From contig CAYJFS010000010.1 in NCBI GenBank assembly GCA_964369665.1, positions 1-11,239 of the forward strand: 11,239 bases of DNA, in the 5' to 3' direction. Positions 1-6,977 of the stretch are shown one piece after another. The stretch's first letter is position 1; the number at the start of each line of letters is the position of its first letter. Below the pieces are notes generated by a model. That model was not told the origin of the DNA. It was given only the letters and a program-made list of their open reading frames with translations, and searched no databases. Source of the DNA: Bilophila sp964369665. Lineage in GTDB: Bacteria > Desulfobacterota > Desulfovibrionia > Desulfovibrionales > Desulfovibrionaceae. The position numbers and the translations under genes are program-made.

Positions 1-124
1 ACTTACGCGCAATACCGGCATAAGTCTCACCACCAAAGTCTTGTGGCACATTGCAATAACCACCCTCAAATTGCTTTAATGGCTTGTAGGCTATGCTAAA
101 ATCTGCTTGGTTTTTTTTAGTCAT
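1..124 (-). CDS. GH108-type peptidoglycan hydrolase (endolysin), N-terminal part, cut by window edge
   Basis: The frame opens at an ATG at 124-122 and stays open to the window edge, giving 41 residues. They contain EGGYCNVPQDFGGETYAGI, which matches the N-terminal signature of glycoside hydrolase family 108 (EGGY-N-P-D-GGET-GI), found in phage lysozymes and secretion-linked muramidases. Glu20 of EGGY is the expected catalytic acid. The enzyme should cut the glycan strand of peptidoglycan during host lysis or DNA entry. A ribosome binding site, AAGGAG, sits 7 bases before the ATG and overlaps the TAA stop of the capsid gene, so the two are in one operon. In lambda the gene after E is FI, so a lytic enzyme here departs from the lambda order. 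The C-terminal peptidoglycan-binding part lies outside the window. The family call rests on the motif alone. Confidence 0.75.
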   Translation of the reverse strand, partial: MTKKNQADFSIAYKPLKQFEGGYCNVPQDFGGETYAGIARK

Positions 125-135
125 GGTTTTGCTCC

Positions 136-1158
136 TTATTCCTGTACAGCACCAAAGGAACAATTGAACTCAACCAAGGCCTCTGGATATGTGCAAACTG
201 CCAATGGATTGCTTTGTACTTCAAGGTTATGACCGCGACCCATAGGTATAGGTTCCATACGAGCATAAAACTCGTTGCCAAGAGTGTTCACAGTTTCTAC
301 CCAGTTTGCAGGAGCGTTGTATTGCACAAAAACACCATTACCCACGGGGTACATATGAGCCTTTTTTGGTGGAACAAGTTGCCTATTACCTATAATTTCA
401 CTGGCTTCAATCCATGTAACATTACCATAAGTAAAACCACGTTTGCGATAATCATTATCGCCAAAGTCTTGTTGACGTGCCTGCCAGTCTTCATAAAGTT
501 TGCGCACAAGCTCATGGGTGGTTAGCATGTCATAAAAGTCAGAACCAACCACGGCTTCAAAACGCTGAGCAGGTGTGCCACCAAGCTTTTGTTCTGCATG
601 GCGTTTGCCCTCTAAAATAATTTTTAAGATGGGGTTAAACTTTGTGCTATTGGATGGAAAAACCAAATTTAATTTCTTTTGTGCAACCCCAAATGTCTTA
701 TATAAGTCGTGCATAATGGTCGTGCCATCAGCATCATAAATGACACCCTGAGCAGCACCCAAGCGATGAAACTCTGCAGTCATGGCAACGGAGTTTTTTA
801 AATCCATCATCTTATCATTTACAACACTTGCTGCTGTGATAGGCTCTGACGTACCAAAACCACGTACATCTTGCACATCTTCTGGCTTCACTACATCAGC
901 AAGGGGCAAGTGCGCTGTTGGCAATGACACAGAAGAACGCTTGCTACCTTCCCCACCCATCTGCTTAGGTGGGTCACGACGGTCTTGATTTTCAACTAAA
1001 ACAATGCGACCCTCGCGTAAATCAAGCATAACACTTGTGGTTTTTACCGACTTTTGACGAAACAGCTTGCGCATACGCATGGGCATAAGCGGTAATTTAT
1101 TTACAGCTTCGGTAAGCTCTTCAACTGAAAAGATATTTTGACTTGTAATTGTAGTCAT
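136..1158 (-). CDS. E: Major capsid protein, lambda gpE family
   Basis: This 340-residue protein forms the icosahedral shell; lambda gpE has 341 residues. The N-terminus (NIFSVEELTEAVNKLPLMPM), a basic patch around residues 29-38 and a segment near residues 47-65 (REGRIVLVENQDRRDPP) followed by a Gly/Lys-rich loop resemble the Phage_cap_E family with its HK97 fold. The C-terminal half (ITWIEASEI-like strand, then VPPKKAHMYPVGNGVF and the final QSNPLAVCTYPEALV) also fits. It follows the decoration-protein gene after 3 bases. The ribosome binding site CGGAG lies in the last codons of that gene, so translation is probably coupled. The stop is TAA. No defect is seen. Confidence 0.93.
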   Translation of the reverse strand: MTTITSQNIFSVEELTEAVNKLPLMPMRMRKLFRQKSVKTTSVMLDLREGRIVLVENQDRRDPPKQMGGEGSKRSSVSLPTAHLPLADVVKPEDVQDVRGFGTSEPITAASVVNDKMMDLKNSVAMTAEFHRLGAAQGVIYDADGTTIMHDLYKTFGVAQKKLNLVFPSNSTKFNPILKIILEGKRHAEQKLGGTPAQRFEAVVGSDFYDMLTTHELVRKLYEDWQARQQDFGDNDYRKRGFTYGNVTWIEASEIIGNRQLVPPKKAHMYPVGNGVFVQYNAPANWVETVNTLGNEFYARMEPIPMGRGHNLEVQSNPLAVCTYPEALVEFNCSFGAVQE

Positions 1159-1161
1159 AAT

Positions 1162-1584
1162 TTACTCCGTAGGAACAATGCCCAAAGCTCTTAAATCAGC
1201 GTAGGCTTGTGTTTTTTGTTCAGTAGTGACAGACTCAAGCCATGCAAGCTGGGCTCCTGTAACAGTGCAACCACGCACAACAACAGTGCAATGTTGTTCG
1301 ACCTCACTAACAGGAATATCTCTGGAGATGAGTACAGCTACGGCTTTGTCAGCATTTTTTTGCGCAACACCTTCACCTTCTGGTGTAATATCCTGCATAT
1401 ACGATACATAGCGTCCAGCATCATCCTTACCAAGCACAGCTCCAAGAGGAATTACCGTGGTTGTAGGAGCTAATACGCCTGATTCACGTGTCCAACGCAT
1501 ATCCACCTCAAACTGCAAAACGTCAGACAAAGACTTAGGAGCATGTTCCACATATCCAGTTAATTCTTTAGGTATTTTTTTCAT
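1162..1584 (-). CDS. D: Head decoration protein, lambda gpD family
   Basis: A 140-residue protein that should bind as trimers to the outside of the expanded capsid and stabilise it against internal DNA pressure. Lambda gpD has 110 residues, so this one has some extra sequence. Family-like features are an exposed extended N-terminus, the strand VLAPTTTVIPLGAVLGKDDAGRY around residues 37-59, and a C-terminal part carrying VAVLISRDIPVSE and the valine-rich strand near residues 118-128. The start is preceded by AAGGAT 7 bases upstream, which overlaps the protease stop (TAAGGAT). It lies between the protease/scaffold and capsid genes, exactly where D lies in lambda. Confidence 0.88.
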   Translation of the reverse strand: MKKIPKELTGYVEHAPKSLSDVLQFEVDMRWTRESGVLAPTTTVIPLGAVLGKDDAGRYVSYMQDITPEGEGVAQKNADKAVAVLISRDIPVSEVEQHCTVVVRGCTVTGAQLAWLESVTTEQKTQAYADLRALGIVPTE

Positions 1585-1595
1585 AATAAAAATCC

Positions 1596-2012
1596 TTATT
1601 GCATTACTGCACGGCGTTCCGCATCAGCAACAAGGGCACTTTTTTGCCCTGTTTGTATATTTGCACCAACAATGGGTTCACCGGTAGCATTGGTGATAGC
1701 TTCAAGCGCTTGAGTACGAGCCTTGACTTCATCATCATTTTTTGTATCTTTAGGTGTGGCGGCAACTGTCATGCCAAGCTCGGCGAGCTTCGCAAGCCCT
1801 TCAGCACTAACGCCAGAATCCAAAACTTGTTCAATCTTGGTGGACATTTCTTCACCAGCCACAGCCTTGACCACGGCAACTACTTCTTGCTGGGTGTTTT
1901 TTTTGATACCCTCAACCTTGGCAGCGCTGTCTTGTTCTGCCTCAGCCTTTGCCTCTGCCACAATCTCGGCATACACGCTCGGATGTTCAGCGCGTAGCGT
2001 ATTCTTATCCAT
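1596..2012 (-). CDS. Nested capsid scaffold protein (Nu3-like), in frame inside the protease gene
   Basis: An internal ATG at 2012-2010, in the protease frame, is preceded by a perfect AAAGGAG 6 bases upstream. That is a better ribosome binding site than the one for the protease itself. Initiation here gives 138 residues, close in size to lambda Nu3, the scaffold made from the 3' end of gene C. The sequence starts MDKNTLRAEHPSVYAEIV, continues as a charged, Ala/Glu/Lys-rich helix, and ends near ALVADAERRAVMQ. No globular domain is recognisable. The inferred role is to guide capsid-protein assembly into a procapsid and then to be degraded by the protease that shares its C-terminus. The start is seen in the sequence; the function follows from lambda synteny. 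Confidence 0.75.
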   Translation of the reverse strand: MDKNTLRAEHPSVYAEIVAEAKAEAEQDSAAKVEGIKKNTQQEVVAVVKAVAGEEMSTKIEQVLDSGVSAEGLAKLAELGMTVAATPKDTKNDDEVKARTQALEAITNATGEPIVGANIQTGQKSALVADAERRAVMQ

Positions 2013-2861
2013 AGTATTCTCCTTTGTAGCGTAGCTAAACAACGCTGTTTTTTTAGGGCTAATGGCCTTTATAGCTGCATCTCTGTCACGCACAATTGCT
2101 GTCACAAGACCGAGCTCTTTTGCCTCAGCGGCAAGAAGAGTTTGCCCTTCGCCCCATAAAGCAGAGTCAGCCTTCAAGTGCATGTGCTGCTTTACATCTT
2201 TTAAGAAAATTTGATGCAATTCAGCGACTTGATGTTGAAAGTGCTCACGCTCTTCATCAGTTAAGGGTTTATCAGGATGTCCTGCTGCCTTCCACTTACC
2301 AGAGGTGATGACGTTGCGATTAAGCCCTAATTTTTCATTATACTTTGACCAATCAGAAAGTACGGCAATGATGCCAATGCTGCCCACAGATGACGTTTGT
2401 GGCGCAAAAATCTTACCCGTTGCAGCAGCAAGCCAGTAAGCAGCTGATGCACAAAGGCCATTAACGTAAGCACCAAGGGGCTTGCTTTTTTTGGCATCGG
2501 CAATGGCATCTGCAAGCTCTTTGGTACCAGCCACAACCCCACCTGGACTTTCCACATCAAAAAGTATGGCACTAACACTACTATCTTGCACAGCTTCCAT
2601 TAAAGCCTTGTGTATGAAGTCTTGCCCCGTGGTATAGGGATTATTTGAAAACCAAAAATAGCGCGTTCTTCTATCAATCACATTACACACAGGAATGATG
2701 GCTACATTGCCACACATTTCATAATACTTGGGCTTTGAGCTTGAAGAATTTTGCGAATGCACCGCTTGTATTGGAAAATCCTTACGCATTTCTGAACGCA
2801 ATACAGCGAAAAAGTTTTCTATATAGTCAGGATGTAAAGCCCAAAGAAAATCATGATTCAT
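1596..2861 (-). CDS. C: Head maturation protease, S49 (SppA/gpC-like), with C-terminal scaffold region
   Basis: This 421-residue protein is a serine peptidase of family S49 that cleaves scaffold and portal inside the procapsid. Visible family features are the oxyanion-loop segment DVESPGG (residues 102-108), the nucleophile Ser139 in LCASAAYW, the SVGSIGII strand (158-165) and the general base Lys189 in TSGKWKAAG. From about residue 284 the chain becomes charged and alpha-helical (AEIVAEAKAEAEQ) and no longer looks like a protease. That part is also made separately from an internal start (1596-2012), as with lambda C and Nu3. The ATG at 2861 overlaps the portal stop by 11 bases (ATGAATCATGA), which suggests translational coupling. 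A weak AGGA precedes it closely. Confidence 0.9.
   Translation of the reverse strand: MNHDFLWALHPDYIENFFAVLRSEMRKDFPIQAVHSQNSSSSKPKYYEMCGNVAIIPVCNVIDRRTRYFWFSNNPYTTGQDFIHKALMEAVQDSSVSAILFDVESPGGVVAGTKELADAIADAKKSKPLGAYVNGLCASAAYWLAAATGKIFAPQTSSVGSIGIIAVLSDWSKYNEKLGLNRNVITSGKWKAAGHPDKPLTDEEREHFQHQVAELHQIFLKDVKQHMHLKADSALWGEGQTLLAAEAKELGLVTAIVRDRDAAIKAISPKKTALFSYATKENTMDKNTLRAEHPSVYAEIVAEAKAEAEQDSAAKVEGIKKNTQQEVVAVVKAVAGEEMSTKIEQVLDSGVSAEGLAKLAELGMTVAATPKDTKNDDEVKARTQALEAITNATGEPIVGANIQTGQKSALVADAERRAVMQ
2019..2025 (-). promoter_or_regulatory. Internal ribosome binding site for the nested scaffold gene
   Basis: The minus strand reads AAAGGAG, then six bases, then ATG, in the middle of the protease coding sequence. 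A near-complete anti-16S match at ideal spacing inside a gene is unlikely by chance and sets the scaffold start. Confidence 0.75.
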
Positions 2862-3258
2862 CTTCCTGCTCCTGCGCTTGATTTTCGTCTTGTTCTTGAT
2901 TTTGTGTTTTATCTTGCGTTTGCTTTGGCGTGCTTGCTGCTTTTTCCTTTGTGCTAAGAACTGGCAGCTTTTTTAATTCTGCAAGCTCCTCTTGCATAAT
3001 GGGTAATGCATCAGAAAAATCACCACCACGCTCTGCCCATGCCTCACCGTAGGTCATAAGGCGTGCCTCAAGGGCCATGGTAGTTGCTTGAATTTCTTTA
3101 ACTGGGTCTATAAAGCCACGAGCAGGGCCTATCCAAGATGCAGTACACCAAAGCTCTCTATGTGCATAAAACCCTGCAGGGGACAGAGCATTAATATCAT
3201 CAGCAAGCCCCATGTAATTGCGTAAATAAGCTTCCTCAATAAGCATTGACCAAATAAC
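2851..3258 (-). pseudogene. B: Portal protein, C-terminal part downstream of an in-frame stop
   Basis: This 135-codon stretch continues the portal frame directly after a TAA at 3261-3259 (VIWSMLIEEAYLRN...). It matches the C-terminal part of lambda gpB: LIEEA aligns with lambda WLEEA, and WIGPARGFIDPVKEIQA with the lambda segment containing ID-LKEVQEA. The region belongs to the part of the portal that faces the head interior and whose end is trimmed by the protease in lambda. An ATG at 3246-3244 could in theory restart translation, but no ribosome binding site precedes it and it would lack the conserved VIWS. The last 30 residues are a Gln/Glu/Lys low-complexity tail. The end overlaps the protease start by 11 bases. 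No further frameshift or stop is present, so the break looks recent. Confidence 0.85.
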
Positions 3259-4440
3259 TTAGCAGTACATTCTACCAAACCATTTTCTATAAAAAAGATA
3301 CAATTTCCATGCTTCGTTCAAGGCTGCACGCATAGATGAATAGTTGGTCTTACTAAAGTCTTTAGTTAAGGATTCGTAAGGAATACCCCATGATGAGGCA
3401 ATGGCGCGTAAAACAATTTCAACAAATAAGGCAAAATTTGACGATGGACGGTTACTCTCTAAAACTTGGGGCTTCTCACCCTTTTCACCAAAGGTGATTG
3501 TACCTGGAGCAATGTCTAAAACCCTTTCGCTTGGCCCACTGACGCTTTGACCATAAGCTTCTGCAATTTCACCTGAAAGCTGTGCGCCGCCACCTTCAAG
3601 TGCAATGAATATAGGAAAGCTTGCAGCTATAACTTGCGCAAACAGTTCTGAATCAATGGTTTCATTCAAATTGCGAAAGAGTTTCATGGACGTACCAAAG
3701 GGTGAATTTCCGCGAATTTGTTCTTCACGTTCATGGCGATAAAGATGAAAAACATTGGGACGATGTGCTATGTAAGAAGGACGACGCGTATAAGACGATG
3801 AAAAAAGATGCTGCACATCAACTATGCCATAGCTTGGTTCTGGTGTAGCTATCCAATAGGCAAGTGGTGCTCCATAAGATGTAAATTCAATACCGTCACG
3901 GATATACAAATCTGTTTTTTTGTCGCATGGTGTACAAAGACGTGTAGGATTAATATCTTGAATACTTAAAGAAAATGCTCGCATTGTGTCTCTTAGCATA
4001 ACAGGCAAATGCAGCATTTCACCAAGGCGCAAAATTGAGCTTATGCCAAGGTATTGCAAATCTTCAAAGTGCATAAGACCTGCTGCATGTGCCTTGCTTG
4101 ACCAAAGGGAAAAAATCCACTCCATCTTCTCGCCAATGTTTGCGGCATCATCACGTTTGATTTTAAGATATTTGTGGGGGATGGATGATTGCGGCACAAG
4201 CCCTGTGCCAATAGCATTATCGGCAACTGTGCGTACAGCACTACGCGCCGCCCAATCATTATCAAAAAGGTCATCTGCTCGGCGTTGAGTTACTTGACGC
4301 TCAAGGGCAACGCCATCAGCTGTAGCAACACGTTGCGGATGCCAATGAGCAATAGTTCCACGAAAACTGCCAGAGTCGCGCGAAACACTTGGTACATGTT
4401 GACCAGTGTTAATGGGTAGCCCTTGTGCATTATACAACAT
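3259..4440 (-). CDS. B: Portal protein, N-terminal part, ended by a premature TAA
   Basis: This is the first 393 codons of a lambda-type portal (gpB), the dodecameric ring at the capsid vertex through which TerL pumps DNA. The features RRADDLFDNDWAARSAVRTVADNAIGTGLVPQ near the N-terminus and WGIPYESLTKDFSKTNYSSMRAALNEAW near the end are typical of the family. It stops at TAA (3261-3259) after RMYC. With the downstream part the whole would be 529 residues; lambda gpB has 533. I place the start at ATG 4440 because AGGGG lies 5 bases upstream. A GTG at 4446 would overlap that site. The start overlaps the gpW stop by 11 bases. Without its last 135 residues the product is unlikely to form a working portal. 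Confidence 0.9.
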   Translation of the reverse strand: MLYNAQGLPINTGQHVPSVSRDSGSFRGTIAHWHPQRVATADGVALERQVTQRRADDLFDNDWAARSAVRTVADNAIGTGLVPQSSIPHKYLKIKRDDAANIGEKMEWIFSLWSSKAHAAGLMHFEDLQYLGISSILRLGEMLHLPVMLRDTMRAFSLSIQDINPTRLCTPCDKKTDLYIRDGIEFTSYGAPLAYWIATPEPSYGIVDVQHLFSSSYTRRPSYIAHRPNVFHLYRHEREEQIRGNSPFGTSMKLFRNLNETIDSELFAQVIAASFPIFIALEGGGAQLSGEIAEAYGQSVSGPSERVLDIAPGTITFGEKGEKPQVLESNRPSSNFALFVEIVLRAIASSWGIPYESLTKDFSKTNYSSMRAALNEAWKLYLFYRKWFGRMYC

Positions 4441-4669
4441 GACCACCCCTAATTACACGACCACGCACAAATGTAAGGCTAGATTTACCCTCTAGCTTAG
4501 CAAGTTCTTTTCTATAATATTCGAGCTGTTCACGAATATGAGGCAAATCATGGCGCGTAAGTGTACGACCACCGATAGCGTAAGACTTGCCAGTAGATGC
4601 GGCTTTAAGTGCGGCCTTCAAAGTGGCAATATGAGAAAGGAGCTCTTCCTTCGTCCAAATTTGTGTCAT
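4430..4669 (-). CDS. gpW-like / DUF6148-like small head-tail joining protein
   Basis: A 79-residue, mostly helical protein. Its core, GKSYAIGGRTLTRHDLPHIREQLEYYRKELAKLE (residues 27-60), resembles lambda gpW and the small DUF6148 phage proteins, both of which carry a G-x-R-x(2-3)-R-x-D-L-x-x-(I/L)-R pattern between two helices. gpW plugs the portal after packaging and receives the neck proteins. Its position immediately before the portal gene is that of W in lambda. The start codon has no ribosome binding site and lies inside an 11-bp inverted repeat (4660-4689), so translation may be controlled or coupled. The 3' end overlaps the portal start. Confidence 0.72.
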   Translation of the reverse strand: MTQIWTKEELLSHIATLKAALKAASTGKSYAIGGRTLTRHDLPHIREQLEYYRKELAKLEGKSSLTFVRGRVIRGGHVV

Positions 4670-4689
4670 GGTTATTTACATGACACAAA
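4660..4689 (-). promoter_or_regulatory. Perfect 11-bp hairpin sequestering the gpW start codon
   Basis: The arms TTTGTGTCATG (4660-4670) and CATGACACAAA (4679-4689) are perfect inverted repeats around an 8-base loop. In the minus-strand mRNA the gpW start codon lies in the 3' arm and would be base-paired. The 5' arm contains a second ATG, in frame, followed at once by TAA, so the hairpin holds a minimal start-stop codon pair. No U-run follows on the transcribed strand, so it is not an intrinsic terminator. It could be a translational switch or, as DNA, a dyad operator. Confidence 0.5.
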
Positions 4690-4703
4690 AAAATAGGCCT
4701 GTC

Positions 4704-4728
4704 GTGGAATGTGCGGAATGTGCGGAAA
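4704..4728. repeat. Short tandem repeat, 9-bp unit GTGCGGAAT
   Basis: The plus strand reads gtggaat, then gtgcggaat, then gtgcggaaa: one partial and two near-full copies of a 9-bp unit. It lies in the short gap between the HTH gene and gpW, next to the hairpin. The spacing of about one helical turn would suit a DNA-binding protein, but no binding is demonstrated. Confidence 0.55.
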
Positions 4729-4741
4729 GAAATTTGTACTT

Positions 4742-4921
4742 TTAAATAAAATTTTTTTTCTCTAAATACTCTAAGCATTCTTTCTTACTATACCAACGGA
4801 AACGACTGCCAACGCCGTATGCTTTAATATGCCCAGTATCCACGAGCTTATACAATGTAGTTTTTTTACACCCAAGCACAGCACAAGCCTGTCTCCAGTT
4901 TAACCTATCGCCAAAATCCAT
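4742..4921 (-). CDS. Small HTH (excisionase-family) DNA-binding protein
   Basis: A 59-residue protein with one helix-turn-helix of the excisionase/MerR-like type (HTH_17): LNWRQACAVLGCKKTTLYKLVDTGHIKAYGVGSRFRW, with the recognition helix around TTLYKLVDTG and the RFRW wing after it. It should bind DNA as a small regulator. The start is ATG 4921, because AAGGAG lies 5 bases upstream within the last codons of terL. A GTG at 4936 would overlap that site. The terL stop is one base away (TAATATG). A regulator of this size between terminase and head-joining genes is not part of the lambda plan. It may control the operon or act on the repeats just downstream of it, or assist DNA packaging. There is an A8 run near the 3' end. 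Confidence 0.8.
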   Translation of the reverse strand: MDFGDRLNWRQACAVLGCKKTTLYKLVDTGHIKAYGVGSRFRWYSKKECLEYLEKKNFI

Positions 4922-4922
4922 A

Positions 4923-6977
4923 TTATCTCCTTGCACGGCTCAACCTCTCAGACACAGACATGGCACGTTGCGACGTACGCACCTGATTAATACGCTTTTC
5001 CATATTAGCATCTTCGCTATCAGGCTTTTTTTTATGCCGAATGTTCAAAATATAGGCTAATGCAAGCACCATTTTTTCACAGTCCCAAGCGTGATTTGCT
5101 TTGCTCTTAGGGTTAATCCACGCCATTTTTTCATCATCCCACACCTCAACGCACATTTCTTTGGCGTATTGGTTAAGCTCTCCTTGTTCATTGCTATGCA
5201 AATGAAAAGCTCCAGGGTCATCGGGTGCAATGTTGACCTTATGTGATAAGTCACTCTTAAAAAATGTGTCGTCACAACGCCATAGCGTCACGCCTCCAGG
5301 TATCTTAATTTTATTCCCTTTGGCATCGGGGTAATATTCTATTAAAGACGGTGTATAAGGCTGACTTAGCGAGCGCACCCCCTGCCAAGGGAACACCCTG
5401 CCCCTGTGTTTGGTTGCCCACTTATAAACTTCCTTAGTGCGAAGCCCCATTGCGTCGATCATGGCAGCACGAACTTTATATTCAATGCCACTAGCATCAC
5501 GATAAACGCTTTTCCATAGCAGTTCATTGAGAGCAGTAAATGAGGGAGCGATGCCCTGTTGAACAAGCCAAGTTTCCTCTGCATCACCAAAGCCAAAGGC
5601 ACGAATAACATAACGAAAATGCCCTTTAATCTCATTTGCTCCTTGCGTATCAATACCAGCAAGCAGGCAAGCAATTCTTGCTTTACCATCCACAGGACTA
5701 GGCACAGCCCCACGAGGTCTATCGTCGCAAAGAGCAAGGATTACATCTTCACTACGCTCAATAATTTCTTCTTGCCATGGTTCGGCCTTGTATTGATTCT
5801 GCAAATTTTTAAGGTCTTCAATCTTGCCGCTTTCCTTATATTTAAGAGCCGCCGCCGCTACCTCTGAAAGTGACACAAAATAAGAAATCCAAGCAGGAAT
5901 ATGAAAGCCAACTTTTACAGGCGTATGCACAGCAAGGTGAGAGATCAAATCTAGGGCACTTGTACGCTCACGCCATTCGCCTTTGCGAACGGCAGCATCC
6001 CTATCTACATCATCCCATACGGCACCGCACATATTACAGGGATAATATGCCAAGCGACGCGTGAGAACATCTTCGCTAGTTGGCTCTTTGTCGGTATCTT
6101 TGTCATCCCAAGTAATGCTCTCAAAATCCATGAGCTGCATTACGCCACAATGAGGGCATTTCACATAGTAATCAAAGCGTGCCCCTGCTTCCTTGGTAAA
6201 GGCCTGCCATATAGGGCCGTCTTCCGTAGTTGGAGTACTAATCTTAAAAATTTTCCTACGATTACGCCAAGTTGTAGTGCGCTTTTCCGCAAGGGCTTCA
6301 CTTGTTGCCTCATTTTTTGGGTCTTTATACTTATCAAGTTCATCAAGTATCAACGTGCGTACTGGCTTATTCCCAAGCCTTGACACAGACCCCGACCACC
6401 CCAAGTGGATAGGCATATGCATAAGGTTTATGCGCAAGCTTGAAGCATCATCCGCATAGCCTGTCATGTATTCCCTTAACCTTGGGGAACTGTTAATCAT
6501 CGGGATTATGCGGTCTTTTGCATTTTCCCTTGCGGTTATTTCATCAGGGAAGACGTACATTACAGGGCCATGCGCACGGTCAATGCACCAACCGACTAAA
6601 TTATGTCCTGCCTCTGACCCACCAGTTTGAGGTGACTTGCAAAGTATTACAGTTTCAACGCCGCTAGTGCTTGCCGCATCCATAACGCCCACAAGGTAAG
6701 GCGTAAAAATATTTTTCCACTTGCCTCGTATGCTTGAATTTTCTAAGTTACGATGCCGTTCAGCCCATATCGATATGGGGATAAACTTTCTACGGCGCAT
6801 GGTTTTGCGCTCACCCTTGGAAAAGGAAAACTTAAATTTTACCTTGCCAGACTTCATACGCTCACGCACAGAAAGCGCAACGCCTTCACTCATCCACTTG
6901 GGGATAGTTGTAACCACTTGAACGGTGGCCCTCTGTGGGTTTTTTTGTGAGTTTTTTAATAATTCTGCTTGGCTCAA
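4923..6977 (-). CDS. A: Terminase large subunit, lambda gpA family
   Basis: This 684-residue packaging motor has ATPase and nuclease activity; lambda gpA has 641 residues. Visible features in order are a Walker A-like loop KSPQTGGSE (114-122, atypical as usual for gpA), Walker B LILDELDKY (209-217), the coupling segment KISTPTTEDG (245-254), a zinc-binding pair CPHC (274-277) and CNMC (314-317), and the nuclease acidic residues Asp443 (GIDTQG), Asp508 (MIDAMG) and Asp632 (NHAWDCEK). All key residues are present, so the protein looks functional. The start is TTG at 6977, overlapping the upstream stop as TTGA, with AAGGA about 9 bases before it. A basic C-terminus (SERLSRARR) may contact the portal. 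Confidence 0.95.
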   Translation of the reverse strand: MSQAELLKNSQKNPQRATVQVVTTIPKWMSEGVALSVRERMKSGKVKFKFSFSKGERKTMRRRKFIPISIWAERHRNLENSSIRGKWKNIFTPYLVGVMDAASTSGVETVILCKSPQTGGSEAGHNLVGWCIDRAHGPVMYVFPDEITARENAKDRIIPMINSSPRLREYMTGYADDASSLRINLMHMPIHLGWSGSVSRLGNKPVRTLILDELDKYKDPKNEATSEALAEKRTTTWRNRRKIFKISTPTTEDGPIWQAFTKEAGARFDYYVKCPHCGVMQLMDFESITWDDKDTDKEPTSEDVLTRRLAYYPCNMCGAVWDDVDRDAAVRKGEWRERTSALDLISHLAVHTPVKVGFHIPAWISYFVSLSEVAAAALKYKESGKIEDLKNLQNQYKAEPWQEEIIERSEDVILALCDDRPRGAVPSPVDGKARIACLLAGIDTQGANEIKGHFRYVIRAFGFGDAEETWLVQQGIAPSFTALNELLWKSVYRDASGIEYKVRAAMIDAMGLRTKEVYKWATKHRGRVFPWQGVRSLSQPYTPSLIEYYPDAKGNKIKIPGGVTLWRCDDTFFKSDLSHKVNIAPDDPGAFHLHSNEQGELNQYAKEMCVEVWDDEKMAWINPKSKANHAWDCEKMVLALAYILNIRHKKKPDSEDANMEKRINQVRTSQRAMSVSERLSRARR

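Noticed and set aside
214..525. Plus-strand open frames such as 214-525, 1599-1997 and 9999-10268
   Set aside because: They lie opposite well-identified minus-strand genes, have biased shadow composition, no ribosome binding site and no recognisable domain.
2327..2578. Second minus-strand open frame inside the protease gene
   Set aside because: It is in a different frame from the protease, over its conserved catalytic region, with no ribosome binding site. It is a shadow.
3244..3246. ATG of the portal C-terminal part as the start of an independent gene
   Set aside because: No ribosome binding site precedes it, the four codons before it continue the portal sequence in the same frame, and the protein matches only the portal C-terminus.
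3259..3261. Phage-wide recoding of TAA as an amino acid
   Set aside because: The capsid, decoration, protease, gpW, HTH, terL, terS and upstream genes all end at TAA with a new gene starting beside it, so TAA is a normal stop here.
4742..4765. Programmed frameshift at the A8 run near the end of the HTH gene
   Set aside because: Neither alternative frame joins gpW in frame. Both meet stops within or shortly after the gap, and neither adds recognisable sequence.
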